A stretch of DNA of 64,000 nucleotides from Couchioplanes azureus (GTDB lineage Bacteria > Actinomycetota > Actinomycetes > Mycobacteriales > Micromonosporaceae), in NCBI RefSeq assembly GCF_014648355.1, contig NZ_BMQY01000014.1, positions 1 through 64,000 of the forward strand, written 5' to 3'. The notes under the pieces were generated by a model. It saw nothing but the letters and a program-made list of their open reading frames with translations, did no database searches and was not told the DNA's origin. A program made the position numbers and the translations under genes. The first letter of the stretch is position 1. Every line of letters starts with the position of its first letter. Below, in pieces: positions 24,626 to 33,489 of this stretch.

Positions 24626-26152
24626 TCACTGCGGGTAAAGGGTGTTGGTGAGTACTGAGGCGAAAGCGCAGTAGCCGCTGAACACCGCGGAGGCTTCGGC
24701 GGTGAACACCAGGCGACTACGGCTCCGGCGCCACCGCAGGACCGCGGCACCGGCCACTGCGAGGACCGAGACAGGACTGGACAGCAAGCCGGCGACGGCG
24801 ACGGCCAGTACCGTCGCGGCGGCTATGGTCGTTCGTCGATCGGGTGCTGGGGCCGTACCCGATGGTGCGCCTGGCTCCGACGGGGGTGCGGAGGTCGCTG
24901 ATCCTTGCGACGCCTGGCGCGCCGCGACGGCCTCGTGCCACCACCACTGCACTGGCGCTGCCGGTCCGAATGGGCCGACAGGCGGATATCCCCGGTATGG
25001 CCGGGCCGACGCGGCGGTCAGCCGCACCTGTGCGCGGCGGAGCCTGGCGGCACCGTGGGCGGCTTCGGCGCCGTGCCTGCGGCGGATCCGCCAGACCGAG
25101 GAAAGCCGCGCTCGTACTCCGGCCACGATCTGCACGTCTTCGGGTGGTATCGCGTCAGGGGCGAGCGCGGCGGCCCGGGCCACCAGCATCCGGGCATCCG
25201 AGCGGCGTACCCGATGCAACCACCACAGTGCGGGAAGCGCGGATGCGGTGACGACCAGCAGATAACCGGCCATTGCGCTGGTCCCGGGTACGGCGGCCAG
25301 CAGCTCCGTAGCGCCGAACGCCAGCGGCGAGTTCACCACGGCATGTATCAGAGCCGCCCCGGCTGCGCTGGCGGCCAGTACGCCGAGTCGGCGCGGCCGG
25401 GACCGGTCGCGCCGCAACCAGGCGTACGCGATGCCGGCACCTACCGTCGCCGTGAACAGCGGATGGCCGACGAGCCCGGGCACCGCCATCCGCAGCACCA
25501 GGCTGGAGACCGCCGCGCCGGCGTCGTCGGGAAGTACCTCATCCGCCGCGCCCAGGGCGTAGCTGAGGTCCTCGACCAGCGCGAAGCCGACCCCCACCAC
25601 GGCGCCGTACACCGCGCCGGACCAGACGGTGATCATGTATGGCCGAGCCACCAGCAGGACCATGACGACACCGGCGCCCTTGCCGATCTCCTCCGCGTAC
25701 GGTGCGGCGATCGCCGCACCCCACTGCGCGGCGAACGTCGGTGTGACGGCCTTGGCCACGAGGAGGTCCACGACATAGCCGCCGGCCGCTCCCGCCGCTA
25801 TCGCGACCGAGCCACCCCAGGCCAGCGCCGACGACACCAGCCATGCCGGCCGGCGTTCGACCGGGTCGGCCAGCGCGAGCAACGCCGTCAGCCAGGACGC
25901 CGCCGCTGCCAGCGCCAGGGGCAGCGCGGCCGCCGCTGCCCGAGGGGAGCTGATCGTCAGCGAAACCGCCAACGCGGCCACTCCCAGCGCGGTCAAGCCA
26001 ACGACTGCGCCGAGTACCCACAATGCGGGCGTTCGGTATGGCTCGTACGCGTGCTGTGCCGCTGGCGGCAGCGGGCCCGGATGGCCACCCGGCGGTGCCG
26101 GCCAATGCCCGGAAGGCGGTGCGGGCCGGGAGCCCGGCGAATGCCAGATCAT
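24626..26152 (-). CDS. PrsW-like intramembrane metalloprotease with long C-terminal extension
   Basis: Predicted 508 aa. About eight to nine hydrophobic helices (residues 40-330) carry the PrsW signatures: AAPYAEEIGKGAG (EExxK), GFALVEDLSYAL, LVGHPLFTATVG and ALIHAVVNS with the late histidine. PrsW proteins cleave membrane proteins such as anti-sigma factors. A roughly 170-residue extension follows, soluble first and then with two more hydrophobic segments. The ATG at 26152 overlaps the upstream stop as ATGA and has GGAGAAG upstream, so translation is coupled to the gene at 26149-26706. Confidence 0.82.
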   Translation of the reverse strand: MIWHSPGSRPAPPSGHWPAPPGGHPGPLPPAAQHAYEPYRTPALWVLGAVVGLTALGVAALAVSLTISSPRAAAAALPLALAAAASWLTALLALADPVERRPAWLVSSALAWGGSVAIAAGAAGGYVVDLLVAKAVTPTFAAQWGAAIAAPYAEEIGKGAGVVMVLLVARPYMITVWSGAVYGAVVGVGFALVEDLSYALGAADEVLPDDAGAAVSSLVLRMAVPGLVGHPLFTATVGAGIAYAWLRRDRSRPRRLGVLAASAAGAALIHAVVNSPLAFGATELLAAVPGTSAMAGYLLVVTASALPALWWLHRVRRSDARMLVARAAALAPDAIPPEDVQIVAGVRARLSSVWRIRRRHGAEAAHGAARLRRAQVRLTAASARPYRGYPPVGPFGPAAPVQWWWHEAVAARQASQGSATSAPPSEPGAPSGTAPAPDRRTTIAAATVLAVAVAGLLSSPVSVLAVAGAAVLRWRRSRSRLVFTAEASAVFSGYCAFASVLTNTLYPQ

Positions 26153-26706
26153 CGCTGCTTCTCCGGCTCGAAGGTCATGCTGGCGAGAGCCCTCCAGATC
26201 TCGCCCGGCACGGCCGCGCACCCGGCGACCGGTGAGATCACCGCCACGGCTCCCACGCCCTCGGAGACGGCCGCACCGTAGCAGCCCGGTTCCCCGATGG
26301 CCGTTTCATCGCTGGCGATCAGGTCGCCCCGCTCACCCGTCACCCCGCCGTCGAGGCGCAACGGTTGCGCCGGGCCCGGCTTCAGCCCTTCGTCGCGGGC
26401 GAACTTACGACGGGTGTGCGCGACGAATTCCTCCGGCCGCTCGGGCACCGGCACGGCCGACACGGTGACGGTCGCCGAGCCTGCCCGAAACGTGACACTG
26501 CCGCCGCCGGGCCGGGAATCACCCAGATCCAGCCGCGCCCCGTGCGGCACTGTCAAAGCGACGCCGTAACCGACCTCGAGCCGTCCGGCCGGCAACGCCG
26601 GGCCCTCGTCCGGCAGCAGGGCGGCCGGTACCGCCGGCACCGCGACCATGGCACCGAGAGCGACCAGCAGGCCCACCGCGGCTATGGCGTTGCGTCCCGG
26701 GCCCAC
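26149..26706 (-). CDS. Secreted or membrane-anchored protein coupled to the PrsW gene
   Basis: Predicted 185 aa. A hydrophobic N-terminus (AAVGLLVALGAMVAVPAVPA) acts as signal or anchor, followed by a beta-rich extracytoplasmic part with two cysteines (CYGAAV and GCAAV) that could pair. No family is recognised. The GTG start has AGGAG upstream. The stop overlaps the PrsW start (ATGA), so the two products are probably made together; it could be a partner or substrate of the protease. Confidence 0.65.
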   Translation of the reverse strand: MGPGRNAIAAVGLLVALGAMVAVPAVPAALLPDEGPALPAGRLEVGYGVALTVPHGARLDLGDSRPGGGSVTFRAGSATVTVSAVPVPERPEEFVAHTRRKFARDEGLKPGPAQPLRLDGGVTGERGDLIASDETAIGEPGCYGAAVSEGVGAVAVISPVAGCAAVPGEIWRALASMTFEPEKQR

Positions 26707-26973
26707 CCGTCCACTCTCCTGTTGTCCTACGCCGCATTTACGCGCATCATACGCAGGTAGGCGCGGTCAGCCCTGGGCATGTACGCCCTCACCGGCCGGC
26801 TCCCTCTGTGTGGCGGGATCCCGCCGGATCCCAGGTCGCAATCTGCGCGCGAGTGATCGTCGAGTTCACGCTGTTTCATCTAGCCGGCCAACCCGCCGTA
26901 GTACGGACAGCTTGCTTGGAGGCGAGTGGTCGGCAGGAGACGTGGTTGGTGGTGATCCGGTAAAGCTGGAAGC

Positions 26974-27453
26974 TCAGAAGAGCCGATGAACCGCCGTTGA
27001 CGTGGCCGGTGATGCCGTCACGCGGACGCTGACCGCGGCGGTGACTCCGTCGAGGCGCTGGGTCAGCACGAGCGTGCCGGTGAGGTGGTGCGCCATCCAC
27101 AAGCCCCGGCCGCCGGTCTGGTCGGGTGGTGCCAATCGCACCGGAAGCGCGCCGGCCTGGCCGCCGTAGTCGACGATCTCGCAGGTGAGCACGTCAGCCT
27201 GCTGCCACAGCGCGAGGTGCCCGGTACCCCCGCCGTGGCGTACCGCGTTGGTGACCAGTTCGTGGACCGCCAGGACGAAGTCATCGCAGAGCACGCCGGA
27301 CAGTCCGGCTCCGGCCACCGCCGCGCTCACCGCCGACCGCAGCAAGCTCACCTGTGCCTTGGTGAAGTACTGGTGTAACAACACGGTCGGCGGAGCGGCC
27401 GCCGCTTCTGACGTATCCGGCTCGCCCTCGACCGACCGAGCACCGTCTGTCAT
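26974..27453 (-). CDS. RsbW-like anti-sigma ATPase (HATPase_c_2 family)
   Basis: Predicted 159 aa with a GHKL ATPase fold: N-box HELVTNAVRHGG, middle segment CEIVDYGGQAGALPVRLAPP and G-box GGRGLWMAHHLTG. Such proteins bind sigma factors or phosphorylate STAS-domain antagonists. The ATG at 27453 is leaderless: TAGCGT lies seven bases before it. An upstream 23-bp element is shared, with identical spacing, by the truncated paralogue at 28793. No STAS gene is directly attached; the nearest one is at 29128. Confidence 0.8.
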   Translation of the reverse strand: MTDGARSVEGEPDTSEAAAAPPTVLLHQYFTKAQVSLLRSAVSAAVAGAGLSGVLCDDFVLAVHELVTNAVRHGGGTGHLALWQQADVLTCEIVDYGGQAGALPVRLAPPDQTGGRGLWMAHHLTGTLVLTQRLDGVTAAVSVRVTASPATSTAVHRLF

Positions 27454-27460
27454 GCTCCGC

Positions 27461-27507
27461 ACGCTACCGACGCCCCGACCCCGTCGCGACCGTTGCACGA
27501 GGGCAAA
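27461..27507 (-). promoter_or_regulatory. Promoter of the RsbW-like gene, duplicated at 28738-28784
   Basis: On the minus strand a 23-bp block (27485-27507; core TTTGCCCTCGTGCAACGG) is followed after 18 bases by the -10 box TAGCGT (27461-27466) and, seven bases later, the start codon. The block matches the paralogue's promoter at 21 of 23 positions. Confidence 0.6.
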
Positions 27508-27645
27508 CAGCCACCAGGCAGGTGTCCATATCTCTAGGTCATCGGGGCGAAACGGCACCGTGACCGGGCCGGGGCGCCCGCTGAAGTTCAGCCGTCCGGG
27601 GCTACCCGATGGGCAAAGCGACACGGCACGGAGAATGTGAACAGA

Positions 27646-27774
27646 CTATTTAGGCGAACCGTACGCCCGGAGCTGGTCCCACCGCCCGGCGAGTCCGCGC
27701 CGCTGCGGGCTTCCCGGGTCGTCCACCGAGGCCGCGACGTTCACGAAGCGGGCCCCGTACTTCGCCGGCCTCAT
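27646..27774 (-). CDS. 42-codon ORF translationally coupled to the VOC gene
   Basis: The ATG at 27774 overlaps the VOC stop as ATGA. It reads MRPAKYGARFVNVAASVDDP then GSPQRRGLAGRWDQLRAYGS, with strong G/C preference in third positions and a TAG stop. No family is recognised. It may be a true small protein or the surviving end of a larger fused gene. Confidence 0.4.
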   Translation of the reverse strand: MRPAKYGARFVNVAASVDDPGSPQRRGLAGRWDQLRAYGSPK

Positions 27775-28496
27775 ATCTTCCCCACGGCCACGCAGAACTC
27801 GTTGCCGCCGGGGTCGGCGAGCACCCACTCATGGCGCGACCCGTCCGGGCCCGCGAGGACCCGGGCGCCCACGGCCCGCAAAGCGGTGAGATCGGGGTCC
27901 CGGGCTACCAGATGCCAGCGGGTACGGCTGCTGTAGCGTTCGATTTCGGGCACCGGGTCGAAGACCATGTAGTCCCACGGAAACTCGGGCGCGCCGACCA
28001 CCGCGGCGGCTTCGCCCTCGTCCACCGCCCGCCCACCGAGCACGTGCGCCCACCAGCGGGCCAGGCCGTGCGCGTCGGAGCACTTGACGACCAGCTGGAA
28101 CATGCCCGCCGGCCGGTCGTCCACGGCGGGGAACGCGCAGAATTCGTTGCCCTCGGGGTCTGCCAGCACATACCACGGGTCGCCACCGGGCGGGCGGATC
28201 ATCCGTCCCCCGGCGGCGAGCAGGTGATCCGGTGCCCGGCCGGCCAGGCGCAGGTCGACGTGCACCCGCGCATCGTCGGCGGCGGGAGCCTGCGCCTCGC
28301 GCAGTCGCAGGATCTCCCGGGCCGGGCGGCCCGGCCCGGGACTCACCAGCAGCCTGTCGTCGGCGTCCACATCGCTCCGGCCGCCGAGGGCGAGCTGCCA
28401 GAAAGCCGCGGCGCGCGCAGGGTCGGCGGCGTCGAGCGCCAGTCCGTCGAATTGGGCCATGGGATGCGTGGCCCGGCGCAGTGTCTCGGAAAGCAT
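27771..28496 (-). CDS. VOC-superfamily (glyoxalase-like) protein with two domains
   Basis: Predicted 241 aa with two beta-alpha-beta-beta-beta modules, each ending in the family closing motif: WYVLADPEGNEFCAF (about residue 125) and WVLADPGGNEFCVAV (C-terminus). The acidic residue in GNEF is a usual metal ligand. Members bind small molecules, metals or antibiotics; the substrate here is unknown. The start at 28496 may be leaderless (TAGGCG five bases before the ATG); Met13 is an alternative. A 42-codon ORF follows with an ATGA overlap. Confidence 0.8.
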   Translation of the reverse strand: MLSETLRRATHPMAQFDGLALDAADPARAAAFWQLALGGRSDVDADDRLLVSPGPGRPAREILRLREAQAPAADDARVHVDLRLAGRAPDHLLAAGGRMIRPPGGDPWYVLADPEGNEFCAFPAVDDRPAGMFQLVVKCSDAHGLARWWAHVLGGRAVDEGEAAAVVGAPEFPWDYMVFDPVPEIERYSSRTRWHLVARDPDLTALRAVGARVLAGPDGSRHEWVLADPGGNEFCVAVGKI

Positions 28497-28737
28497 GCCG
28501 GCGCCTACCGCGGCCGCGTGCCGGCGAAACCTTGACGATCTTCCTCGATGGAGTGAAACTCATGGCGTTGCCGGGTGACCACCGGCTTGCGGACGTCCCA
28601 CCGATGAAGGTCAGGTGCCTGCGGCTCCCGCGCCTTCCACAGCCGTGAGGTGAGGCTACGCCGCCTCCCGAACAGACGTGGGCAGGCAGAATCCGTCCCT
28701 CAATGCAACGTTGACACAGGCAGGTGCCCTGCGCATA

Positions 28738-28784
28738 TTTGCCCTGGTGCAAAGGTCGCGCTCACGGCCGGTTGTCACTACTGT
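28738..28784 (+). promoter_or_regulatory. Duplicated promoter of the truncated RsbW-like gene
   Basis: The 23-bp block at 28738-28760 (core TTTGCCCTGGTGCAAAGG) is followed after 18 bases by TACTGT (28779-28784) and the GTG start eight bases later. Block, spacing and -10 position all match the promoter at 27461-27507 on the other strand. Confidence 0.6.
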
Positions 28785-28792
28785 GCACTTGT

Positions 28793-29131
28793 GTGACAGA
28801 TGGTGCTCGCCAGGCCGAGGACGAGCTGTTCAGGGCGCAGCCGATGGCCGCCGAGCCGATTGTGCTGGTGTCTCGGAGTTCCACCGAGCCGCAGGTGACC
28901 CCAGGCGAGCTGACCTGCGAAATCGTCGACTACGGCAGCCAGGTCGGTGGCCTGCCGGTGCGGCTGTCGCCACCCGAGCAGGCCGGCGGCCGAGGACTGT
29001 GGCCGGCTCACCAGCTCACCGACACCCTGGTGCTGACCCGGCGCCCCGACGGCGTCACGGCTTCACCGGTGATCCGATGGCTGAGCAACGCCGGCACCGG
29101 AAAATTCATGAACAGGAACGAGGGCCGGTGA
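28793..29131 (+). CDS. Truncated RsbW-like ATPase paralogue lacking the N-box
   Basis: Predicted 112 aa, clearly duplicated from the gene at 26974-27453: both start TDGAR and share LTCEIVDYG, LPVRL, GGRGLW and LTxTLVLTxRxDGVTA. The segment holding the ATP-binding N-box (HELVTNAVRHGG) is missing and replaced by AEDELFRAQPMAAEPIVLVS, so kinase activity is unlikely. The frame is still open and the stop overlaps the next start as GTGA, so it may have been kept for translational coupling or as a non-catalytic binding protein. It could also be a pseudogene in the making. Confidence 0.6.
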   Translation: MTDGARQAEDELFRAQPMAAEPIVLVSRSSTEPQVTPGELTCEIVDYGSQVGGLPVRLSPPEQAGGRGLWPAHQLTDTLVLTRRPDGVTASPVIRWLSNAGTGKFMNRNEGR

Positions 29132-29460
29132 ACACGAGATCGACCTGGCAATACCGCATCCGCGCCGACGCCGGTCACCGAATCGTCGCTCTGTCCGGCG
29201 AAATCGACATGACCGGCGTCGGACGCCTGCAGGAACTGCTGCACGAGGCGATAGACAGCGCCGAGGCGGTGACCGTCGACCTCGTCGACGTCGGGTTCAT
29301 CGATTCCACCGTAATCAGCGCGCTAGTCGCCGCCCACAACACCGCCAAACGCATCGGCCGCCGATTCACCGTGATCAACCCCGCTCCACCGGTACGCCGA
29401 GTCCTGCAGATCACTGGAGTCCTGGACAACCTGACCATTCCGCACCCCAGACGCCCCTGA
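29128..29460 (+). CDS. STAS-domain anti-sigma factor antagonist
   Basis: Predicted 110 aa. The order RIVALSGEIDMTGVGRLQEL, VTVDLVDVGFIDSTVISALV is the standard STAS/SpoIIAA fold; Ser-Thr in FIDSTVISAL is the position phosphorylated by RsbW-type kinases. The GTG start overlaps the upstream stop (GTGA). Its natural partner upstream has lost the ATPase N-box, so the intact RsbW-like protein at 26974 may serve instead. Confidence 0.82.
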   Translation: MNTRSTWQYRIRADAGHRIVALSGEIDMTGVGRLQELLHEAIDSAEAVTVDLVDVGFIDSTVISALVAAHNTAKRIGRRFTVINPAPPVRRVLQITGVLDNLTIPHPRRP

Positions 29461-29664
29461 ACGCTTCTGCAACGAATCCAACGACTGTCCGCGGCCGCCT
29501 GCACAGGAGTAAGGGTGAGCGCGTGCGGCTCGGTGTGCAGGTTGATCCCGACCGTGCTGCCAGGACAGGCCCAGGTCAACTGGCTGCATCGACGCCCTTC
29601 ACGGATCGGCGTTATGCCGGCCGGTTCGCCGTGCGCCATCGAGGCGCGACCGAACGCGACGGAG

Positions 29665-30726
29665 CTACGCGAGTGCGCGGGGCAAAGCCAACGTGAAAGT
29701 GCTTCCCTGCCCCGGACGCGACTCGACGGTGATCGCGCCCTGCATGCGTTCGGCGAGCATCCGTGCGTAGGGCAGGCCCAGGCCGGTGCCGGTGGCGGTC
29801 GATCCGGGCAGCCGTCGGTACGGCTCGAAGATCTGCTCCAGCTCGTCGGAAGCGATGCCGGGTCCGGTGTCGGTGATGTCGACCGCGACGTGTGCCGGTT
29901 CCATCCGCAGACAGACATCGACGGTTCCGTGCTCGCGATTGTATTTGATGGCGTTGGACAGCAGGTTGATCAGGATTCGGTGGACGTGCACCGGGTCGGC
30001 CTGCACGAGCGGTGTCGTATCGGTGGGCATCCGAACGGTGAGGGTCAGATGGCGTTGCTCGGCAAGCGGGCGGACGCTCGCGATCGCAGCGCGGACTGTG
30101 TCGGCGAAGTCGACCGAGGTGGTCCGTTCGGGCGAGTGGCCGGCTTCGGCGCGGCTGCGGTCGAGGAGTTCGTTGACCAGCTCGAGCATGCGTTTGCCAC
30201 CGGAGATGATGCCGTCCAGCAGCTCTGCGTGTGCGGGATCGAGGCGGTCGTCGTGCAGCAGTTCGGCGAACGCCAGCACGCATTGCAGAGGTGTCCGTAG
30301 TTCGTGGTTGATGTGGGCGACGTGCTCGTGCATGAGGCGGCGCTCGTCCGCGGCCTGTCGGTGTTTGTCCGCCAGGCGGGTGACGCGGTCGAGCAGTTCC
30401 CGCTGGGGAGCCGGCACGGTGACGATCTCGTCCGCCGCGTTGACCACGTCGGCCGGCAGCGCGGGACGGTCGCTGGCCCGGGCGAGAAGCATGATCGGCG
30501 GACGGTGGCCGGAACCGCCGTCGAGGGGACTGGAATTCCGGGCGGGCTCGTCGGCTGCGGTGAGCGCTTCGAGCAGCGACCGGGGTTCGGCGAGCAGGAC
30601 GTCGACGGGAGTGTCGGCGATCTCGGTGGCGGTGACGACTTCGACGTCGAGGTTGTTGTGGGTCAGAGTGTCCTCGATGAGTTGGCGGTTGCGTCCGGCA
30701 GGTAGAAGCAGGCCGATGCGGCTCAC
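29665..30726 (-). CDS. Histidine kinase with degenerate N-terminal receiver-like domain
   Basis: Predicted 353-aa soluble kinase. Residues about 1-115 have receiver-like strand/helix alternation, but the phospho-acceptor position reads VDVLLAEP without the expected Asp, so it is a pseudo-receiver. Phospho-acceptor His141 is in HINHELRTPLQ, followed by the N-box LINLLSNAIKYN, DTGPGIA and GTGLGLPYAR. GGGGAGGA precedes the GTG start. It lies 76 nt after the KaiC-like gene on the same strand, so the pair probably forms one signalling operon. Confidence 0.82.
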   Translation of the reverse strand: MSRIGLLLPAGRNRQLIEDTLTHNNLDVEVVTATEIADTPVDVLLAEPRSLLEALTAADEPARNSSPLDGGSGHRPPIMLLARASDRPALPADVVNAADEIVTVPAPQRELLDRVTRLADKHRQAADERRLMHEHVAHINHELRTPLQCVLAFAELLHDDRLDPAHAELLDGIISGGKRMLELVNELLDRSRAEAGHSPERTTSVDFADTVRAAIASVRPLAEQRHLTLTVRMPTDTTPLVQADPVHVHRILINLLSNAIKYNREHGTVDVCLRMEPAHVAVDITDTGPGIASDELEQIFEPYRRLPGSTATGTGLGLPYARMLAERMQGAITVESRPGQGSTFTLALPRALA

Positions 30727-30802
30727 CGGAATCCTCCCCCTCGCCGTTCTCGCGGCTGCGGTCGTTGCTGCCGGTGGCCGGTGCTGCGGCGAGGACGTCC
30801 GT

Positions 30803-32245
30803 TCATTGCGGTGGTGTTTCGAGCAGGGTGGGTGTGCCGTGCAGGATGCCGCGCATGTTGGTCAGTGCGGCGCCGACCTTGACGCCGTACCGTGTGATCT
30901 CGAATTCGCGCATGGTCTTCTCGAAGTCGCTGAGCCGCTTCTTGAGTACGCCCAGAACCTTGCGGAGCTCGCCGCGGATCTCGATATACCGCAGATAGAC
31001 GATGTTGTCCGCGAGATAGCTGATCGCGTTGTCGGTGGCGCGGAAGTCCCCGGTGATGTTGGTCGTCTCGTTGATGAGGATCGTGGTGACGCCCATGTTG
31101 CGCAGATACTTGGCCACGGCGTGCAGGTACGTTTCGGGCTTCTCCTCGCGCATGCACATCGCGAAGCCCGAGATACTGTCGATCATGACGATGCGGGCGT
31201 CGGCTCGTTCGACCTCCTCGCGCACCAGCCGGCCGAACTGATCGGCGGTGTAGCGCATCGGCTCGACCTGCACCAGGCTCAGTTTGCCCGTGGCGACCAT
31301 GTTGGCGATGGGGATGTTGACCAGCTGCGAGCGGTGCGCGAGCACCTCGGCGCTTTCCTCGAAGGTGTAGACGACCGAGCGTTCGCCTCGTCCGGCCGCT
31401 TCCTTCATGAACTGCAGACCCAGTGTCGTCTTTCCCACGCCGCTGGGTCCGGTGATGATGGTGACGGTGCCACGTTCGAGGCCGCCGGCCATCAGCTCGT
31501 CGATCTCGGGTACGCCCGAGGAGATGGTTTCGGCGAGGAACGGTTTGCCGTGGTCCTGCGGCGTCAGGCGGGGATACACCTGCATGCCGTCGGCGCCGAT
31601 GCTGAGGGTGTGAGCGCCCGGGGCGAACGCCGACCCGCGGAACTTCGACACCATGACGGTGCGCAGCCCGCCACGGTTGTTCATGTGGACGACACCGTCG
31701 GACATGAACTGCAGGTCCGCATCCCCGTCGGAGTCCTGGCTCTCCGAAACGAACAGGACTGTCGCACCGGAGGAGACGAGAAATCGCAACAACGTCAACG
31801 CCTGCCGGCGGAAGTGGACCTCGTCCAGCGACAGGTAGCGCAGCTGGGTCATCACGTCGAGGAACACCCTGGTGGGCCGGGTCTGCCTGACCGCGTCGAC
31901 AATCGCCTGGGTCGTCGGTTCCCGTTCCACCTCGGCCGGATGGAACACGTCGTACGATTGGCCTTCTGCGAACAGTGTCCCTGACGGGGTCAGATCGAGG
32001 AAGCTCACGCCCGTCAGGTCCAGGCCGATCGCCGCGGCGTTGGCCCGCACCTCTTCCTCGGGCTCGCCCTGGTTGATGAACAGCGTCGGTTCACCCGCCT
32101 CCACGCCCTGCCGGAGGAAGTGCAAACCCACCGTCGTCTTGCCGCTGCCCGGACCGCCGCGCACCAGGTATGCCCGCTGGCGCAGCAGGCCGCCGTGAAG
32201 GATCTCGTCCAATCCCCCGACGCCGGTGAGCAACCGGTCCGCCAC
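30803..32245 (-). CDS. KaiC-like double RecA-fold ATPase
   Basis: Predicted 480 aa with two RecA/KaiC domains. CI has Walker A GGPGSGKTT (about residue 36) and the catalytic acid region INQGEPEEE; CII has GPSGVGKTT and VVYTFEESAEVL, the paired glutamates used by KaiC. The C-terminus RYGVKVGAALTNMRGILHGT is typical of KaiC-family members outside cyanobacteria. No KaiA or KaiB is seen, so it is a signalling ATPase, not necessarily a clock. The GTG at 32245 is preferred because GGGGAG lies at the right distance. The histidine kinase downstream is a likely output partner. Confidence 0.85.
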   Translation of the reverse strand: MADRLLTGVGGLDEILHGGLLRQRAYLVRGGPGSGKTTVGLHFLRQGVEAGEPTLFINQGEPEEEVRANAAAIGLDLTGVSFLDLTPSGTLFAEGQSYDVFHPAEVEREPTTQAIVDAVRQTRPTRVFLDVMTQLRYLSLDEVHFRRQALTLLRFLVSSGATVLFVSESQDSDGDADLQFMSDGVVHMNNRGGLRTVMVSKFRGSAFAPGAHTLSIGADGMQVYPRLTPQDHGKPFLAETISSGVPEIDELMAGGLERGTVTIITGPSGVGKTTLGLQFMKEAAGRGERSVVYTFEESAEVLAHRSQLVNIPIANMVATGKLSLVQVEPMRYTADQFGRLVREEVERADARIVMIDSISGFAMCMREEKPETYLHAVAKYLRNMGVTTILINETTNITGDFRATDNAISYLADNIVYLRYIEIRGELRKVLGVLKKRLSDFEKTMREFEITRYGVKVGAALTNMRGILHGTPTLLETPPQ

Positions 32246-32522
32246 GAACGACTCCCCACACCAGGCCCTGGTCCGACTCCTTACCATGGCACAGAGCCAA
32301 CGACAGCGCGGGCAATTGGCCGAGCCCGCCGACCTGGTGATCATGGCGGGTGCCTTCGGCGACGCTGACGCCCGCGCCGCCGTTCAGGCGCTGCAGCAGC
32401 GCTGTGCCGCCCGCACCGCGTCCTCGACACCGCGGTGCGACATGTCCTCTTCCACCCCGGGACACGGCCTGACACCGCCAAAATTGTTCGTCAACGTCGT
32501 CGGTACGGCCTACCGTCGTCCG

Positions 32523-33410
32523 ATGACCTTCCCTGCTCACCCGCCGTTACCTCCGGACGTCGACCCCGATCTGTGGTTCGACACCGAGCAATGCGGCCGG
32601 CACTATCTGGTCGACGGCAATGCGCACACGTTTCCCGGGCGCATGCTCGCCTACTGTGCCGAGCGTGGCATCCGTACCCGGGTGTCCAAGGGTGAGATCG
32701 GCGACTGCTCCGAGCAGACCCGCTACTTCGTACGCGGGTTCCTGTCCGGCAGTGAGCCGGCCCCACCGGAGTCCGACAGCGGCACCGAACCGGCCTTTCT
32801 CGCCTGGAGAGATGCGGCCGTTCGCTTCCGCGACACCGGGTACTGGGCAGACGTCGATGCCGACGGGAACCCCGACGCAGCGGGTGACGTCGGTGCCGAC
32901 CGGTCGGAAGACACCGACGCGGATCCCGGCGGTGGCGGTGTCACGGACGCCGAGGCGGAGGCGTTCGCGCACTTGTTGCAGACCGTGATGCGAGAGCGGG
33001 AGACGGTACGGGTGGCACTGGTCGTCGACGTGCCGAACAGCGACGCGGACCATGCCATCGAGGCGGCCGCGACACTCGCCGCACGGGTCGGCAGGCGGAC
33101 GTGCGACGGCACCGGTCCTGTCGAGGTCGGCCGGCCGGTGTCGTTCACGCGGGTGTGCGCACTGGTCGGTGTCACTGGACACCGCCCGTGGGTGGCGGTG
33201 CACGAGGCCATGACAGCGCTGGGCCGAAGCGGCTGGGCTCCCGCGACCGCGGTCGAAGGGGAGCAGTACGTGACCGCCGAGTTCAAAGCAAATCGGCAGC
33301 TCAACCGAGGTCTCGACGCGCTTGGAGTGAGCGCGGTGGAAATCCACGCCGGCTATGGACTGGGACACGACCCGTCGCGCACACCGGGCGCCTGGCGGCA
33401 GGGCGACTGA
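32523..33410 (+). CDS. Conserved-looking hypothetical protein
   Basis: Predicted 295 aa, acidic, no signal peptide or membrane helix. The N-terminal part (FDTEQCGRHYLVDGNAHTFP) and C-terminal part (AVEGEQYVTAEFKANRQLNR) look globular and are joined by an acidic linker (about residues 112-140, rich in Asp/Gly). No family is recognised. The ATG at 32523 has TACCGT six bases before it, a leaderless arrangement. It is divergent from the KaiC-like gene, so the two may share a control region. Confidence 0.6.
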   Translation: MTFPAHPPLPPDVDPDLWFDTEQCGRHYLVDGNAHTFPGRMLAYCAERGIRTRVSKGEIGDCSEQTRYFVRGFLSGSEPAPPESDSGTEPAFLAWRDAAVRFRDTGYWADVDADGNPDAAGDVGADRSEDTDADPGGGGVTDAEAEAFAHLLQTVMRERETVRVALVVDVPNSDADHAIEAAATLAARVGRRTCDGTGPVEVGRPVSFTRVCALVGVTGHRPWVAVHEAMTALGRSGWAPATAVEGEQYVTAEFKANRQLNRGLDALGVSAVEIHAGYGLGHDPSRTPGAWRQGD

Positions 33411-33489
33411 CGACCGAGTCGGCACTGCGACAGCGCCACCTTCGCCCTTCCGACAGGTGCGCCTCGGGCAGCAGGTGGTGGTGCACGAG

